Shown: in pieces, positions 1-12,900 of the stretch | Layout of the letters: each line of letters starts with the position of its first letter | How positions within the stretch are numbered: the stretch's first letter is position 1 | Assembly (NCBI GenBank): GCA_958496175.1 | Contig: OY292275.1 | Span: 43,601,701-43,665,700, forward strand | Direction of reading: 5' to 3' | DNA: 64,000 nt | From: Sisyra terminalis | Taxonomy: Eukaryota; Arthropoda; Insecta; Neuroptera; Sisyridae | Notes under the pieces: generated by a model | The model's input: the letters and a program-made list of their open reading frames with translations, nothing else | The model's database searches: none | What the model was told of the DNA's origin: nothing | Translations under genes and position numbers: made by a program

Positions 1-287
1 TTTGAAAATTTAGCATTCAATTGAAAACTTTGGACCTTAAATTTAATATTAAACTTTTATAAGTAATATTCAATAGAAAGAGTTTATTCATTAAGCTTAA
101 ATTTTATGGCACTAAAGATTAAAAGCCAAAAGTCTTTACTAGTCGTTTTATAACAAAATATTGGTAAAAATTTGATCAGTTTGTTACCCACTATGAAAAC
201 CAAAAGATTCACAGAATTCACAGAAAATAAAATTCACAGAATTTTCTTTTTAAGAACTAAATTGTTAATAAGCTTTAATTTTTATAG

Positions 288-1567
288 ATTAAGCCCATTA
301 ACAACCCCGCCAGTGGAAAAATCTCAATTCATGAATTTAACTCTCCAAGAAATCGTTATTATCGGAAATTGCACTGATCAAGTAAAATTTTCTGAACTCA
401 CCATGGACATGTTTCGCATGCTACAAACTCTCGAACGCGAGCCCCAAGAAGACTTTAACCACATCTACGACGCCTCGCCCGCTCCCGGTCGAATGCCATA
501 CGCGATGCCCGGCTCCAAGTGCTACCCCATGGAAAATGGCGGCGATCGACCCGGAAAACGTGAAAATCCCCACAAATATCTTCTGTACAAGCCCAGCTTG
601 AGTCAAGTCCTCGTCTTTTTGGCCAGCGGCTTCAAAGAACTGCCAGCAAACGGTGCGCTCCTCCTGTATATTTCCGCCGATGGATGCTTTTCGACCACAA
701 AACATCCTGAAGATAGTATGGATATTATTTGTTTTTGTTTTCTTGTTGATGGTTTTATTTCTTTGGCTACTTTGTTTTAGTGGGTTATGATTTAGGTGGA
801 GTGCTTACATGTAGTAAACGGGATGGTTTGGATCCGCACGTAAATAAGAAATCGGTTCAATTAAAAGAAATGCACTGTCTCTATCCTGGTGATTTGTATC
901 CGTTTACGAGACGGCCTTTATTCGTTATCGTCGATAGTGATAATAGTTTTGTATTTCAACATATACCACGGTATTTTGGACAACCTCTAGTTATATTAAT
1001 GTCACCTCAAGATACACCACCTGCCTTCCAAGGTATCTACAAGAAAAATCATTGTTTTTCTAGAAACTCTAATCAATTTTTTTTCCTCAGATCAACAACA
1101 TAATGGTTCGTTATTTACCTTGTTCTTGCATTCACCTTTAACAGCGTTTTGCTTCTGTTGTAATTTGGTGAACATTCCAATTCATCATTGGGAAAGATGT
1201 CAAAGTTATATAGATCGATTTGTAACAGAAGCGTCGAGATTATTCACTAGATCTCGAGTTGGTGAGTGATCCTTTTGTGGTTGGAAAAAAGTTTCTTAGT
1301 TTACTATGTTTTTTTTTTACAGAAGCATCGTATTTACAATTTTTTGGAGATGATTTTTTGCGCTTGTTATTGTTACGCTATGTGTTCTGTGACGTGGTGC
1401 TTCATTTGCATCGAGGTTTTAAAGGGCGGCAATATCGACCTCGATGTCAACCCCCTTTGCCGGAGGCTGAATTGCTGGAGCATCCAGCTTTGCAGCACCT
1501 GGTGCTCGATTTGGCCGCGCATCTCGAGGTGCGCGGCCATTTTCTTGATAACCACGAGTTAGACTGA
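288..1567 (+). CDS. SCAI: Protein SCAI, C-terminal 364 residues (5' exons lie left of the window)
   Basis: Four exons: 288-715, 781-1032, 1091-1261 and 1323-1567, with GT..AG junctions and phases that match. Bases 1-287 are intron. The reading frame closely follows animal SCAI (suppressor of cancer cell invasion), a nuclear cofactor that represses MRTF/SRF transcription and acts in DNA double-strand-break repair. Diagnostic blocks seen are NPHKYLLYKPSLSQ, FKELPANGALLLY, KEMHCLYPGDLYPFTRRPLF, GSLFTLFL, WERCQSY and LQFFGDDFLRLLL. The protein ends HELD at TGA 1565-1567, where family members normally end. The track of 172-287 upstream is intronic sequence, not part of the protein. The family assignment is secure. 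The oddity is a long open frame in the same phase after the stop (see 1568-1999). Confidence 0.92.
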
Positions 1568-1999
1568 TCGAGGACCTCGTCTCCGAGAGGACGTTACTAC
1601 TATGAATTCACTTGGTGGTATATCGGCTACGAAATATTGATACCATTCGTGCTATTTATATGTGTACTCATTGCCTTTTGGAGCGATATTTTTACATCAG
1701 CGTTTTTTATCATTTGGACACCTTCGAAGGTTTTTCGGATAGGAGCTGAGACGGCAGACAACGCGGTCGTGTCTGCCATCAACGTCGGCTACCTTCTGCA
1801 GCACCACCAGAACACAGTTGAATCTTTCGCAGCACATTCCAAACCACCACCATCTACATCTACGGCGGCCTCTTCCAAGGTGTATTTCAATCGTCTGATT
1901 GATTTACATTCAGTCTCCTTTCCTCTATATTTTTTGCATAGCACGTTGGTGTCCCCAGAGTGTATATTTGATTGTAATCAAAACTATAATTATTTTTAA
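1568..1999 (+). other. Open frame in phase with SCAI after its TGA (possible readthrough extension)
   Basis: After TGA 1565-1567 the same frame stays open for 144 codons to TAA 1997-1999. It begins SRTSSPRGRYYYEF, runs through a hydrophobic stretch (about 1637-1715, IPFVLFICVLIAFW then FTSAFFIIW) and continues into a polar segment with balanced composition (about 1740-1880). Base composition of 1568-1880 is GC-rich like the SCAI exons, unlike the AT-rich sequence after 1990. The stop context is TGA followed by T, not the strongest leaky context. It may be a readthrough tail, a skipped-exon product or simply a GC-rich 3' UTR. I do not recognise a homologue. Confidence 0.35.
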
Positions 2000-2069
2000 A
2001 TTTATTTTCCAAAGAAGACTTTAAAAATACCGCTCAAATTTCAAATAATTTAACCTTTAACAAAAAAAA

Positions 2070-2083
2070 AATAAATAAATAAA
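2070..2083 (+). terminator. Poly(A) signals of SCAI
   Basis: Three overlapping AATAAA hexamers about 500 bases after the SCAI stop, at the point where composition falls to strongly AT-rich. Confidence 0.55.
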
Positions 2084-2562
2084 ATACAATTCGCCATCAA
2101 TGTGTTCACATACACATACAAGTTTTTCACAAAGTCATATAATTATCTTCATGAAATCATCAATCGATCATCATTTACATAAAAAATTGGAATGAAATCA
2201 TTTTGATTCAATTCGAAAGCACAAAATCTCTGGTCTGTTACAGTCTGGATATCTTTTCCATCATCTTAATGATTTTATACCAATTTCGACATCTTGAACC
2301 GATCGACAAGAATGACCGCATCTTTTCCATTCTATAGGTACTTCTTCGTATTCATTCCACGCATGCATACACCTAAAAAATATAAAATATTAATATAACA
2401 CTCATGTATTGCATTTCGTAATTTTAATTATTATAAACTCGAGTTTGTGATATTTCCCAAAAGAAATTAATAGATGCGATTTCGCACGTTTTTAAAAAAA
2501 ATATAAAAAATATAGAAAAAAAAACTTTATATGCCTGATTGTGCCGCGATTGCATCCATTCA

Positions 2563-2642
2563 GTTATATTTAAGAATATTACATCCTTAGTTGTATTATT
2601 GTTCTCGCATTATTTTATAAGTTTTATATTCTTAAATATAAC
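2563..2642. repeat. Perfect 17-bp inverted repeat with 46-base spacer
   Basis: Arms at 2563-2579 and 2626-2642 are exact reverse complements (GTTATATTTAAGAATAT and its complement). The AT-rich arms could be the ends of a small foldback element or a chance palindrome. No target duplication is evident. Confidence 0.5.
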
Positions 2643-4434
2643 CGTACAAAGTAGATTAAGCCAAAAGAAATTAATGCATGCGCCATTACTGTAGTGGTCA
2701 TTACTAATTATGCAAAACAATTTATATGTGAGAATTTAACAAAAAATCAAACTAGCAAATTTATTCCTATATGAAAATCAAAACTAACTCAATTTCACAA
2801 ACAGATTATATTATTAAAAGAAAAAAATGAATTTATTATTAATTCTTCAGGGATAACCCTCCACTTCCTAAACACTTCTTGAAAAATTTTGTACATAAAC
2901 CACCCATTCTTGAACGCAAAAATCCTAAGAAAATTGAATCATCCAAAAGCACGTCATAGCCTGATAACTCTAAAAATCCAAAGTAAATGATTCAATTTTA
3001 TAATTTAAGAAAATATCTCGTGCCAAAAATTAAAGGAAATTAAATATTGAACAAATTTTTCAAGTATCGACTCACATAAAATAAATAATTAAAACTAATA
3101 AAGTATATTCTATATTTCTCTTTCACAATATGCCTTTTTATTGTAGAAAAAAGAAACTGTAAAATATATCAATGATATATATATATACCTACATTTATAG
3201 GACAAATGCTTAGGATAATTTTTTGAAAGTTTTCAAATTGTTTGAAATGATATTGATCAGAAATGTACTATTAGGACAATTCATATTATTCTCTCTCTCA
3301 TCACCACACGCTGTTGGCGCTATAAATAATTCGCTATTTCCCTAATTAATAATCACAAAAACTAGATTAATAGGTAAAGAACAAAAACAATAATATTATA
3401 TAGGTAAAAGGCTTTTTCAATTTTGAAAAATATCATTCAAACGAGAAGAGAAACATACAGCAAATAGCAAGCATTTCACGGGTGTGGAAAAATTATGCAG
3501 AATCAATTGTTCGAAAAGCAATTAGTCATCAATTGTTTAAAAGTTCAAGCTTATACGGAGATAAACATAATTAATATTGCATGGATTTTTTTAATAACTG
3601 TTGACATAAAGTTTAAATTTGTTAAATTTCAGTTTCAAAAAAAAGAATTAATGGTAAGAATTAATTTTCAGAAAAATATTTTTATGACTTACGTAAAACG
3701 AGTGAAATTTACCATTTCCTAAAGTTATAGCTTTGGCTATAATGCATTTAGAAAAAAATTAACAATTTGGGAAAAAAATATTTTTGTAATTTTTGCAAGT
3801 ACATACATCATACTTTGAGATATCTTAAACGAGTTGTCGAATATATCATACATAAAAAATTAAAATGTCTGAAAATATTTCATCCGAGGTGTTAATTTTC
3901 AAGTTTTTTCTTAAATGTACTACTTATAACTACGACTATAGTTTTATCTAGCGTATATCACAATTTTAGATTAAATAGTTGAGCCATTTCAAACGGTATA
4001 ATTTTTTTTAATTTCAAAATTATAATCCACCCTTTAGAATAAATTTTTGAGAGCTGAAACTTAACAACTTTAACACATATAAAAAACAACAGAATCTACG
4101 CAAGGTAATTCAACGAATGCCTCTCCTTCTATAGTCTTTTATGCATCTTCTATTGTTCAATTTCTTCTGCATTTTTTATAAAATATTTGTAGCAGAATGT
4201 TATATATGAATGGAAAATTCGGGGCTTATTTTTCAACAAAAATGGCATGTCTCTCCAAATCGTATGTTTAATGAAAACTAATGATTATTAAATATTCAAA
4301 ATTTTCATTGGACAACATAGGAAATTATTTTAGAGTTCTTCGACATCACATCCAAGATGCGCTCCTGCACCTTAGTAGTCTTCTTAATTTCAATTATTCA
4401 ATATGTAACCAATTCCTAAGAGTATTTTCTACCT

Positions 4435-4604
4435 CAATGTTTCTTAACTTTTTAAGTGAGCCCCACTCCTAAAAAATACGTTTTTTGCGAAATTTATTTC
4501 AAAAATTTCATAGGTAATTTATATTATTAGGAGCTTCTCTTGCACCCCCAAAAATACCTTCCCGCATCCCCAGAAGTGCAGGCATTCCAAGTTAAGAAAC
4601 ACTG
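4435..4604. mobile_element. hAT-like MITE, decayed
   Basis: The left end CAATGTTTCTTAACTT and the right end AAGTTAAGAAACACTG are near-perfect inverted repeats with the CA..TG termini and the 'GTTTCTTAACTT' core typical of non-autonomous hAT elements. The flanking octamers TTCTACCT (4427-4434) and TTTTACTT (4605-4612) agree at six of eight positions, as expected for an old target duplication. No transposase is encoded. Confidence 0.6.
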
Positions 4605-6430
4605 TTTTACTTAATATCCAGGTAGTTTCAAAGAACAGAGTCAACACTGAACTATAGATTAGCAGTTCGGATACTTAAAACAATCGCTTTACCAAATGAG
4701 ATTCGATATTTTAACGATTTTTTCATAAAATGCTCTTATTTTAACTCTTTCTGTTAACTCTTTCAAGCTTTGTTTAAATTTTCCTCACACATTCTTTAAA
4801 AGCACATATCTAACAAGCTTTTTAATACTTCAATCTATAGTTTACAGTTTTCTAACATTGAAGATACACTATTTATAGTTAATGAACTACTGAATAATTG
4901 AGTAAAAAAAATCGTGACTTTCAACAAAATTATTTTTTTGATCTCCAAGGAGGACTGTAAAAAAATGAAAACTTCATATCGAATTTTCTTTATCGTTGTC
5001 ATATAAAGTGTAAAAGAAAATGATCTTATCCAGCCTTCAATTTTACACTAAAAGGGGCTGTTTTTATGAAGAAAATAAAAAACAATGCTAAATTGAAATA
5101 ACTATAGAACAATTCGATATTCAGTTGATTGCTTTTCGAACAATTGATTTTGAATAATCTATCTAGATTCGCATTTCACAGTTCACTGTTTCATTTTTAT
5201 AAGAAAGACAATATTTCTATATGTATTTAAAAGAAAATAATTTTCTAAAATGTTGCTTTTAATATTAACTAATGCTCCTCGTTATATTTATGACATAATA
5301 TTAGTGAGAAAATATTTTATATTTTTTTGTTCCAACTACTTATATATAAAAATCATAACGATAGTTAACTAGTTAATTATTTAAAAAAAAACGTTTATAG
5401 CAAATTCTCACACAAGTTTTTCAAGTTTATACACATTGACATCACATTACCATCTCATCCATTTTCTTTGTGTGTAAAACTAGACAACAAATCACGTTAA
5501 ATCAATAATAATATTTAATAAACAAATAAAGCCGTTTTAATACTTGAAATAAGATAAACGTTTATTAGATTTTTTAAAGTATTTCATAAAGAAAAAATAA
5601 TAAAACTAATATAGAGATATACCTGACATCCTTGTTCCTTTTCAAATTTTCTAAATATTCTTAAATGGTTATTTATCCTTTAAATTATTCAATTTGAATC
5701 CTTTAACAATGTTTACATTAGTTACAAAAATTGAACCACAAATTGTAAAGTTTTCAAGAATTTAACAAACCATTAAAAAACATTGCTCAGAGTATAGATA
5801 ATAATAATCAAGTATAAAACAATGTAGACATTTCATTTTACTAATGCTTCCATTCATATGGAATATGTACAATTTTCATAGTTTTGATGAAAAAAATATA
5901 TTATGGATTTATTTCTCTTAATTTAAAATCATTATAAAGAAAAAATCTATTAGGTACACTGACTATTAATTTAAGATTGGAACAGTTTATTTTGAGATAT
6001 ATCCAAATTTTTTCTCCTGTGTTTGCATTTTTTTAGTATTAAAAATAAATTGAGAATCAAACCAATTAAATATTCCTCTTAATCAAACGTTTCTTCAACA
6101 ATAGCGACACTTAGAATATATAATTAAATGTTGCAAATAGGGGTAAAACGTTCGACAAAGAGAAATCTTTAGTTCAGATATTCTGGGCACAATATTTCAA
6201 TCAACTAAGAATCTGGTCCATTCTTATTACTTTTGGTCAATATCTAGATAAAGTAACGAACACAAAAATACAGGAAAATACCAGAGTATAAATATAATGA
6301 CTATTACATACTAAGCATAGCATAGAGTTTTATGAGAATTTTGCATTCATCAGATGTTTACTACTAATAGATATTGCTAGAAAGACATAACTTATAAACT
6401 CTAATAATAGCTATTAGTATTATACATAAT

Positions 6431-6480
6431 AAAGACGAAATTTGTATCGAAACGTTGTGCTATGCAGATATAATAATTGC
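6431..6480 (+). repeat. Dispersed repeat copy with GAAACGTTGTG core
   Basis: Contains CGAAACGTTGTGCTATGCAG. The minus strand of 47081-47133 carries GAAACGTTGTGTTATGCA followed by similar A/T-rich sequence, so the two are copies of one interspersed family. The 'CGAAACG' signature resembles conserved ends of some retroelements, but family identity is not established. Confidence 0.4.
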
Positions 6481-9400
6481 TTTATTTGAGTGTTTATGGC
6501 ACTACTTTTTCCAGTTATTTCAATGATTGGTTGTAACTATGAAATTTATTGTTTGCTGCTTATATTTTTACACTAAACCTTTAAACACATGCGTTCTATT
6601 GTATTATAATACAAAGAACGTCATTGCATATATTTTTCGAAATTAATTTAGTTGGTACAGATTATTAAAGTATCTACATAAAAGAAGTAACAATTTTTCC
6701 ATACATATTCGAAAGTTTTCAAATCTAATTTTTGGTATTTACACACCACTTTTTTATTTTTAAAAAGAGTTATAATTGTTTTCCCTTTTCTTATTTTGTC
6801 GTGGATTACCTATCTAATTATGATAAACCAACAAAGGATCTACAGATGCTATAATATCCTATATTATTTTTAATAAATTTACTTATTCAAAATTTATTCA
6901 AGCTTCAATCACGCCATGCGCTATCCTTCATATCTCACATCAACTCTAAACTTTAGTATTGGAAAAAATCAATTATCCTTAGTTATTAAAGATTTCTGGT
7001 ATCATCATAAAATATCTTACCTCTAAAATTATAATATACTGGACAGTGATACAACTAAAGCGAACTTCAACTTCGCGTTCTATTTCCTATGATAATATGT
7101 TTGCAAATTCTTCGTATGATACGTCGTTGATTAACTATAGAAGTCGGAAAAGTCAAAAGCAATTCTTCCTTTGGAAAATGCAAAAGTTTGATGCATAACT
7201 TCTTAGTATCAATGTTTAGAGCTTAAATTTAAACAAGCGTCAGTTTGAAACAAAAATAAAGCAAGCATGTTAATATACCTTAATTTATATAAACGATTTT
7301 TCGGTTGCACTTCATACGTCCCATTATGTTCCATAATGTTACATTATGCCTCTTGTCTTGAGATACTTTTGTCACAATAGTATGAAAGTTCCAGTTATTG
7401 TCTCTGTAAACAACACATTGTTAATAGTTAATTATTAAAAAGCATTGCCTCAGTGGTCCTATTACTTATATAATTCATTAGGGTCTACCATACTGTGCTA
7501 CATATTTGTGATGCACAATCATATGTAAATCATGTATAATCTATAATGAATATAGATGTGTAATAGGCAAATATGTTGCATATGTGTAAATACATGTACG
7601 ACTGAATATTGAGACAAATAGATTGGATCTTTTGGATAAATGGGAACTTACGAATTAAACTTTTTTGTTTAAAAGCCCATGGATTTCAAATATTTTAATT
7701 ATTTAAAACATGATGCAAAGACATACTAATGCTGATGATCATAACTCTTAACTTAAGCTTAAGGTTATCTTAAGCAATAGGTACATTTAGCTTAAGATGT
7801 AAGCAGTGATGCAACTCTTAAGTATTAATTACAACTTTCATTATATTTTATGTGATTTAATATTTTCGGTTATTTGAAACTAGAAATGGTAATTAACATT
7901 TGATTTCATCAAAAAATAATTGTTAAAATACTTATGACAACTATTTGTAGATTTATTACTGTAAAGTTTTATTACTTAAAATATTTGGAAGATATATCGA
8001 ATTTTACATCAATGTTCAATTTGAATTTTCAAAAACACGTTTAATAAGAATATTTTATCTTACTTTTATAATTTTCCTTAATTTTTCCATGAAAATTTTC
8101 AATTTTCTACACTTACATTTCAATCACACAAACGACGCTTACAATGCAACAATTGAACAATAGAGAATCGAGTGTCGGTAATACAGGAAGCTAATAGTTT
8201 AAACTATTTGAACTCCATAATATATTTTTTTCAATACAAATTAAATAATAATGCTTAGTAATAATTCACTAATTTCATATTTTCTTGAATTGAAAAAGAA
8301 TTGTATGATTGTTAATTTTTAAATAGAAATTTTATATTTGCACATTCGTTGAACAATATATTTATATATAATTTAAAGCTTTTCATGATATTAGATAAAA
8401 TTTTATGAAATTGAAGAACAACACTTAAAAATAGTGGAGAAATTATTTTACAAATTTTTCAATGAAAACTTAAAATAAAAAGTAATTAAAAATTAGATAA
8501 GTTTAAAACAAATTGAATGAATCATGTTGTATAATGTAATCTTTTTTAAGAATCAGTCTAGAAGCTGTTTAAGTTTGCTTTCAAAGAAAAAAAAATTGTT
8601 AATATGTTGGAACATGGAACAAAAATATCAAGAAAAACATTGTTTAATGTTCATTTTCATTTGAAACATATCGAAAACCGAATTCGAGTAAAGTTTTCCA
8701 CCAACCAACATATTACAAATTTACAGTTTTTCAGCCTTTTCTAGCTTTTTTTTATTGACTAATTGAATTGCTCTAGATAGAGAAAAATCATGGAGGTGTT
8801 ATTTAAAAAGAACTATTTAAAAAATGTAAAGTTTTAGTATATTTTTATACTGAATAAATAAAGTTTAAATTATGATTTTATTTAAAAGAATATGAAACTA
8901 TATTAAATTAAAAAAGAAATTATAATTTATAACTTTTAAAAGGAATAAAACAATTATGAGATTTTCTTAAAATAATTTTGCTAACAGCCGCAATTAAGTC
9001 AAAATTATTTGCTTAAAAAAGTAATCATTTATCTCAAAAGTTGTTTGAAAGTATAAATTTGACATAAAATAATTGATTAGTTCTCGAAAATAGTCTCGAA
9101 AGCTAGCAAAACTTTTTACACTTATTGGATTAAGATGAAGAAATTTCTGTAAAAAAATAAAATTCAAAAAAAAAAAACAGCTGTACATATATATTATAGA
9201 ATTAATGAAAAATTCAATTTTCAAAATTTTTCAAACAAAAATATCACCTTTAAAAAAAACATTTTAATAATAATTGCCATAATGTACTATATCCAATTCA
9301 AATAAAAAAATCAAAGTTTAAATGACTGATTTTTTTTCTGTCGTAACTCCTTAAAATTTTAAAAACTTCCCTGCCCATTTTGATTTTTCCGACTTTTCCC

Positions 9401-9886
9401 TCTGCAATAAATTTCACCCCACTCCATCTGCGCTTATCGTGTCTCATCATCTCGCCTTCACCCCCTAAACTTATTGTAACAAGCCCCGAAAATTTTCTAT
9501 ATTGATATCATTTCAACTTATACCTAATCAATTGTGAAACGAACGCGAAAAAAGAAAGTAAAACATAAAAAGCATAAATTACATTGAGAAAATCCGGACG
9601 AGCGCAAAAGCCACGCGCTTCTCAATCCAGCATAAAAAGCTCTATATTGACGCAGCCTTTGCCAATACTAGGGAATAGACGTTTGGAGCTTTTATTCTCG
9701 TTGGAGGTTATTGAAAATGTGCTACGGGGATGAAGAGCTAATAAATATCAACACTAATTATTTTCGTCTCTTACGTGTCAATTAAATGAGACGAAAATGT
9801 CATCAAATCCCCCATTTATAATGTGAAATCATCCCCTTCACCTATTTGCAAGACGTTGGGTGCAAACAACAAAAAGCTCAAAAACT

Positions 9887-9941
9887 GTAAGTTTAACTTT
9901 GCTTTGTTGAATGAAAAACCATTTAAAAATCTCTATTACAG
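9887..9941 (+). other. 5' UTR intron of the zinc-finger gene
   Basis: GTAAGT donor at 9887 and CTATTACAG acceptor ending at 9941. The intron is 55 bases long and ends 40 bases before the initiator ATG 9982. It would remove the in-frame sequence that otherwise seems to extend the first exon upstream. Confidence 0.6.
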
Positions 9942-9981
9942 ATATCTACCACTAAATTTAAATCATTTATTTTCATTAAAG

Positions 9982-12900
9982 ATGGAATATGGCTTATGGA
10001 ATTTCCATGGTGGTTTATGGCCCGCGAGTAGTTTTGCAGCTTTCAATGGCGCAACTTTAACTCCAATCGCAGCATTGCCCACGTGTGCCGATTCAGCTAC
10101 GTTTGCATTAACTGCGGGCCTCCTAGCCAACCCGATTGTTACAGCAGCTGAATCTACAACTCAACAAACCGACGAAGTTTCCGAGCCAAATAGTGCTTCT
10201 AATAGTTCTGAAGAACCCACAAACGATGACGATGCTGGCAGTCGCAGTGCTGATTCCAACGCTCCAACCACCAACGACACCTGCCAATTCACCACCAGCG
10301 ACTTATCAAATGCTTGCGACGACAATGCTGTCGACAATCACATCAAAATTGAAAGCCAAATTGGCTTTCTGGCTCAGCAATACGCCCCTGTTTACAATCT
10401 GGTTCTTGGCCACCTCACCGGACAAAACAACCTCAATAACATGTCCGACTCGGAAGATTCCAGCGACAATGATATGATGAACGATGTAAGAATTTTCAAT
10501 TTAAAAAAGCCACCAGGTTTTTACTTGTTCATTTTCTAGGACTTAAATAATGGAACGCGAACGTCCAAAGATGCTTCTAGTAAGAGTGAACAACCGTCCA
10601 AATCGGAAGACACCAAATCCAAATCGAGCAACGAAGCCCATAAATGTCCAGTGGCAGGGTGTGATTTTAAAGCCCCCCAAATTGATATTTTAGAAAAACA
10701 TGTATCTTCGCACAGTGAAAAGGGGAGCAAAAATAAAAAAGGATCGAACATGCAAAGAATAAGGTAAGAATTAAATAACTAATAAATTAGTAATGTGAAC
10801 CAAAAAATTTTCTTATCTACGAAAATTATAAAGTGTAACTGTCATGGTACCCTAGGATAAAAATTATAGAATATTCCCTCTAGATTCTAAAAGGAAACAG
10901 AATGGTATGAGCTTTACAAAACCAAACGGAAAGCATACAAAAAAGAAACGACGTTGGAATTAGGTGGGAAACTAAAGCTGCTAAAATCAAACACTGGATA
11001 CTTAAACAAATGAAAAAGGCTATCAAGGGAAACTACTGGTTTAGAATTCCTCCTTTTTGGAGAAACCATCTGCCATATTGTGATCAAAATTGTATTTATT
11101 GAAGTTATCTACTCTAATATTAAAAAGAGGAAAGATTTTATTGTTTGTTTGCATTGAATAGGCTCCGAAACTACTCGACCGAATTGAAAAATTCTTTCAC
11201 TATTGGGAAGCTCCACTATCTCCGTTGAATAAAGTCTATATTAAATTTTCAGTTCATGAAATGTGTCTTTTTAAAATCGACAAAATAGTGTTTTTAAGTA
11301 TGATTATGTTTTTCGTAAAAGAAATAAGAGAAATAAAAATTTTTAATGCCAGTACAAATAGCAAATCTGAAAAGAAAATATAATCTATCTAGACGAAGTC
11401 GCGAGGATCAGCTATATTGTATATATATACGAAAAATTCAAGTATATGCTCAATTGGTGATATGAAATAACATAGTTAAAACTTGAAGGCCAAAATGAGA
11501 GAATGGCAGATATAAATATATCGTTTAAAAAATCTGAACCGGTTTGAGGCATTTATTGTTTGTTGTCAATTATAAATACTTTAACACCTTTTTCCGATTC
11601 CATAAATTACACCTTTGAATATGCATTTTTCTCATTACTATATTATTTACTATCACAAGTTCAGAACAGGTAAAATTCTTTTCAATTTCACACCTGTTTG
11701 GAATTTATTCGGTTTTGTTCACAATAATGGTCATTATGGAGCAAAGGTCAAAAAATTGTTCTTTAATATTTGTCTACCTGAATTCTACCGTATGATTGAA
11801 GAACAGGTTAATCAATTTCGACAGTTTTTATGTTTTCAGGTACATGTTAGTTTTTCCCCCCAAAAAAAGTATAATGAAGGTCACAGACAAGTCTAATCTA
11901 AATAGTTGTACCAATATTTTATTCTGATTTCACTTTTGGTTCCAATTTAAAGACAGCTTTACTAATTTGATAGAAACTTTGTAATCAAGTTCAACTAATT
12001 TTTCTTCGGAAGAAAAGGTTGTCTATTTTCGTTTAATTATTAATAATAAAAGTAGCGTTCAGAAGAAGGCCGATTAAAGTAAATAAATGAACACCCATTA
12101 ATTGGATATAAATTGAATTCTTTAATTAAATATCTATGTTCTTTTTTAAGATATCAAAAAATCAGCATAAATGAAATCAGGGGTGGCCTATACAAATGAT
12201 ATTGCGGGCCATTTCGGAAATGCATCATAACTACGGGAGCCTCTTTTGAAGTTATATCTCAAATTCTCCATACTCAATTTAGATACACTGTAATCATTTT
12301 AATATTTCGGTTTTCACCAATTTGGTCATTATAAAAGGTATACATTTTATGAAAACCTGATGCATATCGCCGGTCGAAAAAATTGTCAAAGGTACCTTTT
12401 GTGGTCCGCGGGTTGGCTACCTTTGACAACCTCTGATTTAAATAAACAATGAATAATAATCTATCCTTTATCTACATATATAAAATTGTGGTGTTGGTTT
12501 ATGTAGATTTCAAAAACTCAAAAAAATTATCATTGATTTAGCTCAAATTTTGTCACGATATACAATCCGCTTCAAAGATTGTTTTTATATTTTTCTTGCG
12601 TCGAAAACATACCTGCGATCGCAAGAAAACGGCTTTTTCAACGACCAATACAATAGCCGCTAACTGTCAATACTGCATTGCTATGATGGTGCAGTGATTT
12701 TTAAAGGTAGAGCAAATTTTCTCTAAACGTAATTGATAAACGTATATCTTGAGAGTAAGTTATAATTGGTACAGTGAGGGATACTGCGGGTTGATACGGA
12801 AGGTGATTCTAATAATTCATAAGCTTTTTTTTGCTAAATTCAATTTATTTATTTACATCCATAGGCTGGTAAGACAACGTCTGCCGGGTTCAGCTAGTAC

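Larger units (their letters stand above)
2084..9880. other. Gene-poor AT-rich intergenic stretch
   Basis: No exon with recognisable protein similarity was found on either strand. The short open frames here (for example 3495-3722, 4281-4472, and 8994-9224 on the minus strand) are low-complexity, rich in F, I, K and N, and lack splice or family support. The stretch holds a 17-bp inverted repeat (2563-2642), a hAT-like MITE (4435-4604) and a copy of a dispersed repeat (6431-6480). The 5' region of the zinc-finger gene probably begins after about 9400, where C content rises. Confidence 0.6.

Noticed and set aside
172..287. Upstream extension of the first SCAI open frame
   Set aside because: A TTTTTATAG acceptor ends at 287, the preceding sequence is AT-rich and not SCAI-like.
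11615..11896. 93-codon frame in the zinc-finger gene intron
   Set aside because: No family, no supporting splice sites, AT-rich composition.
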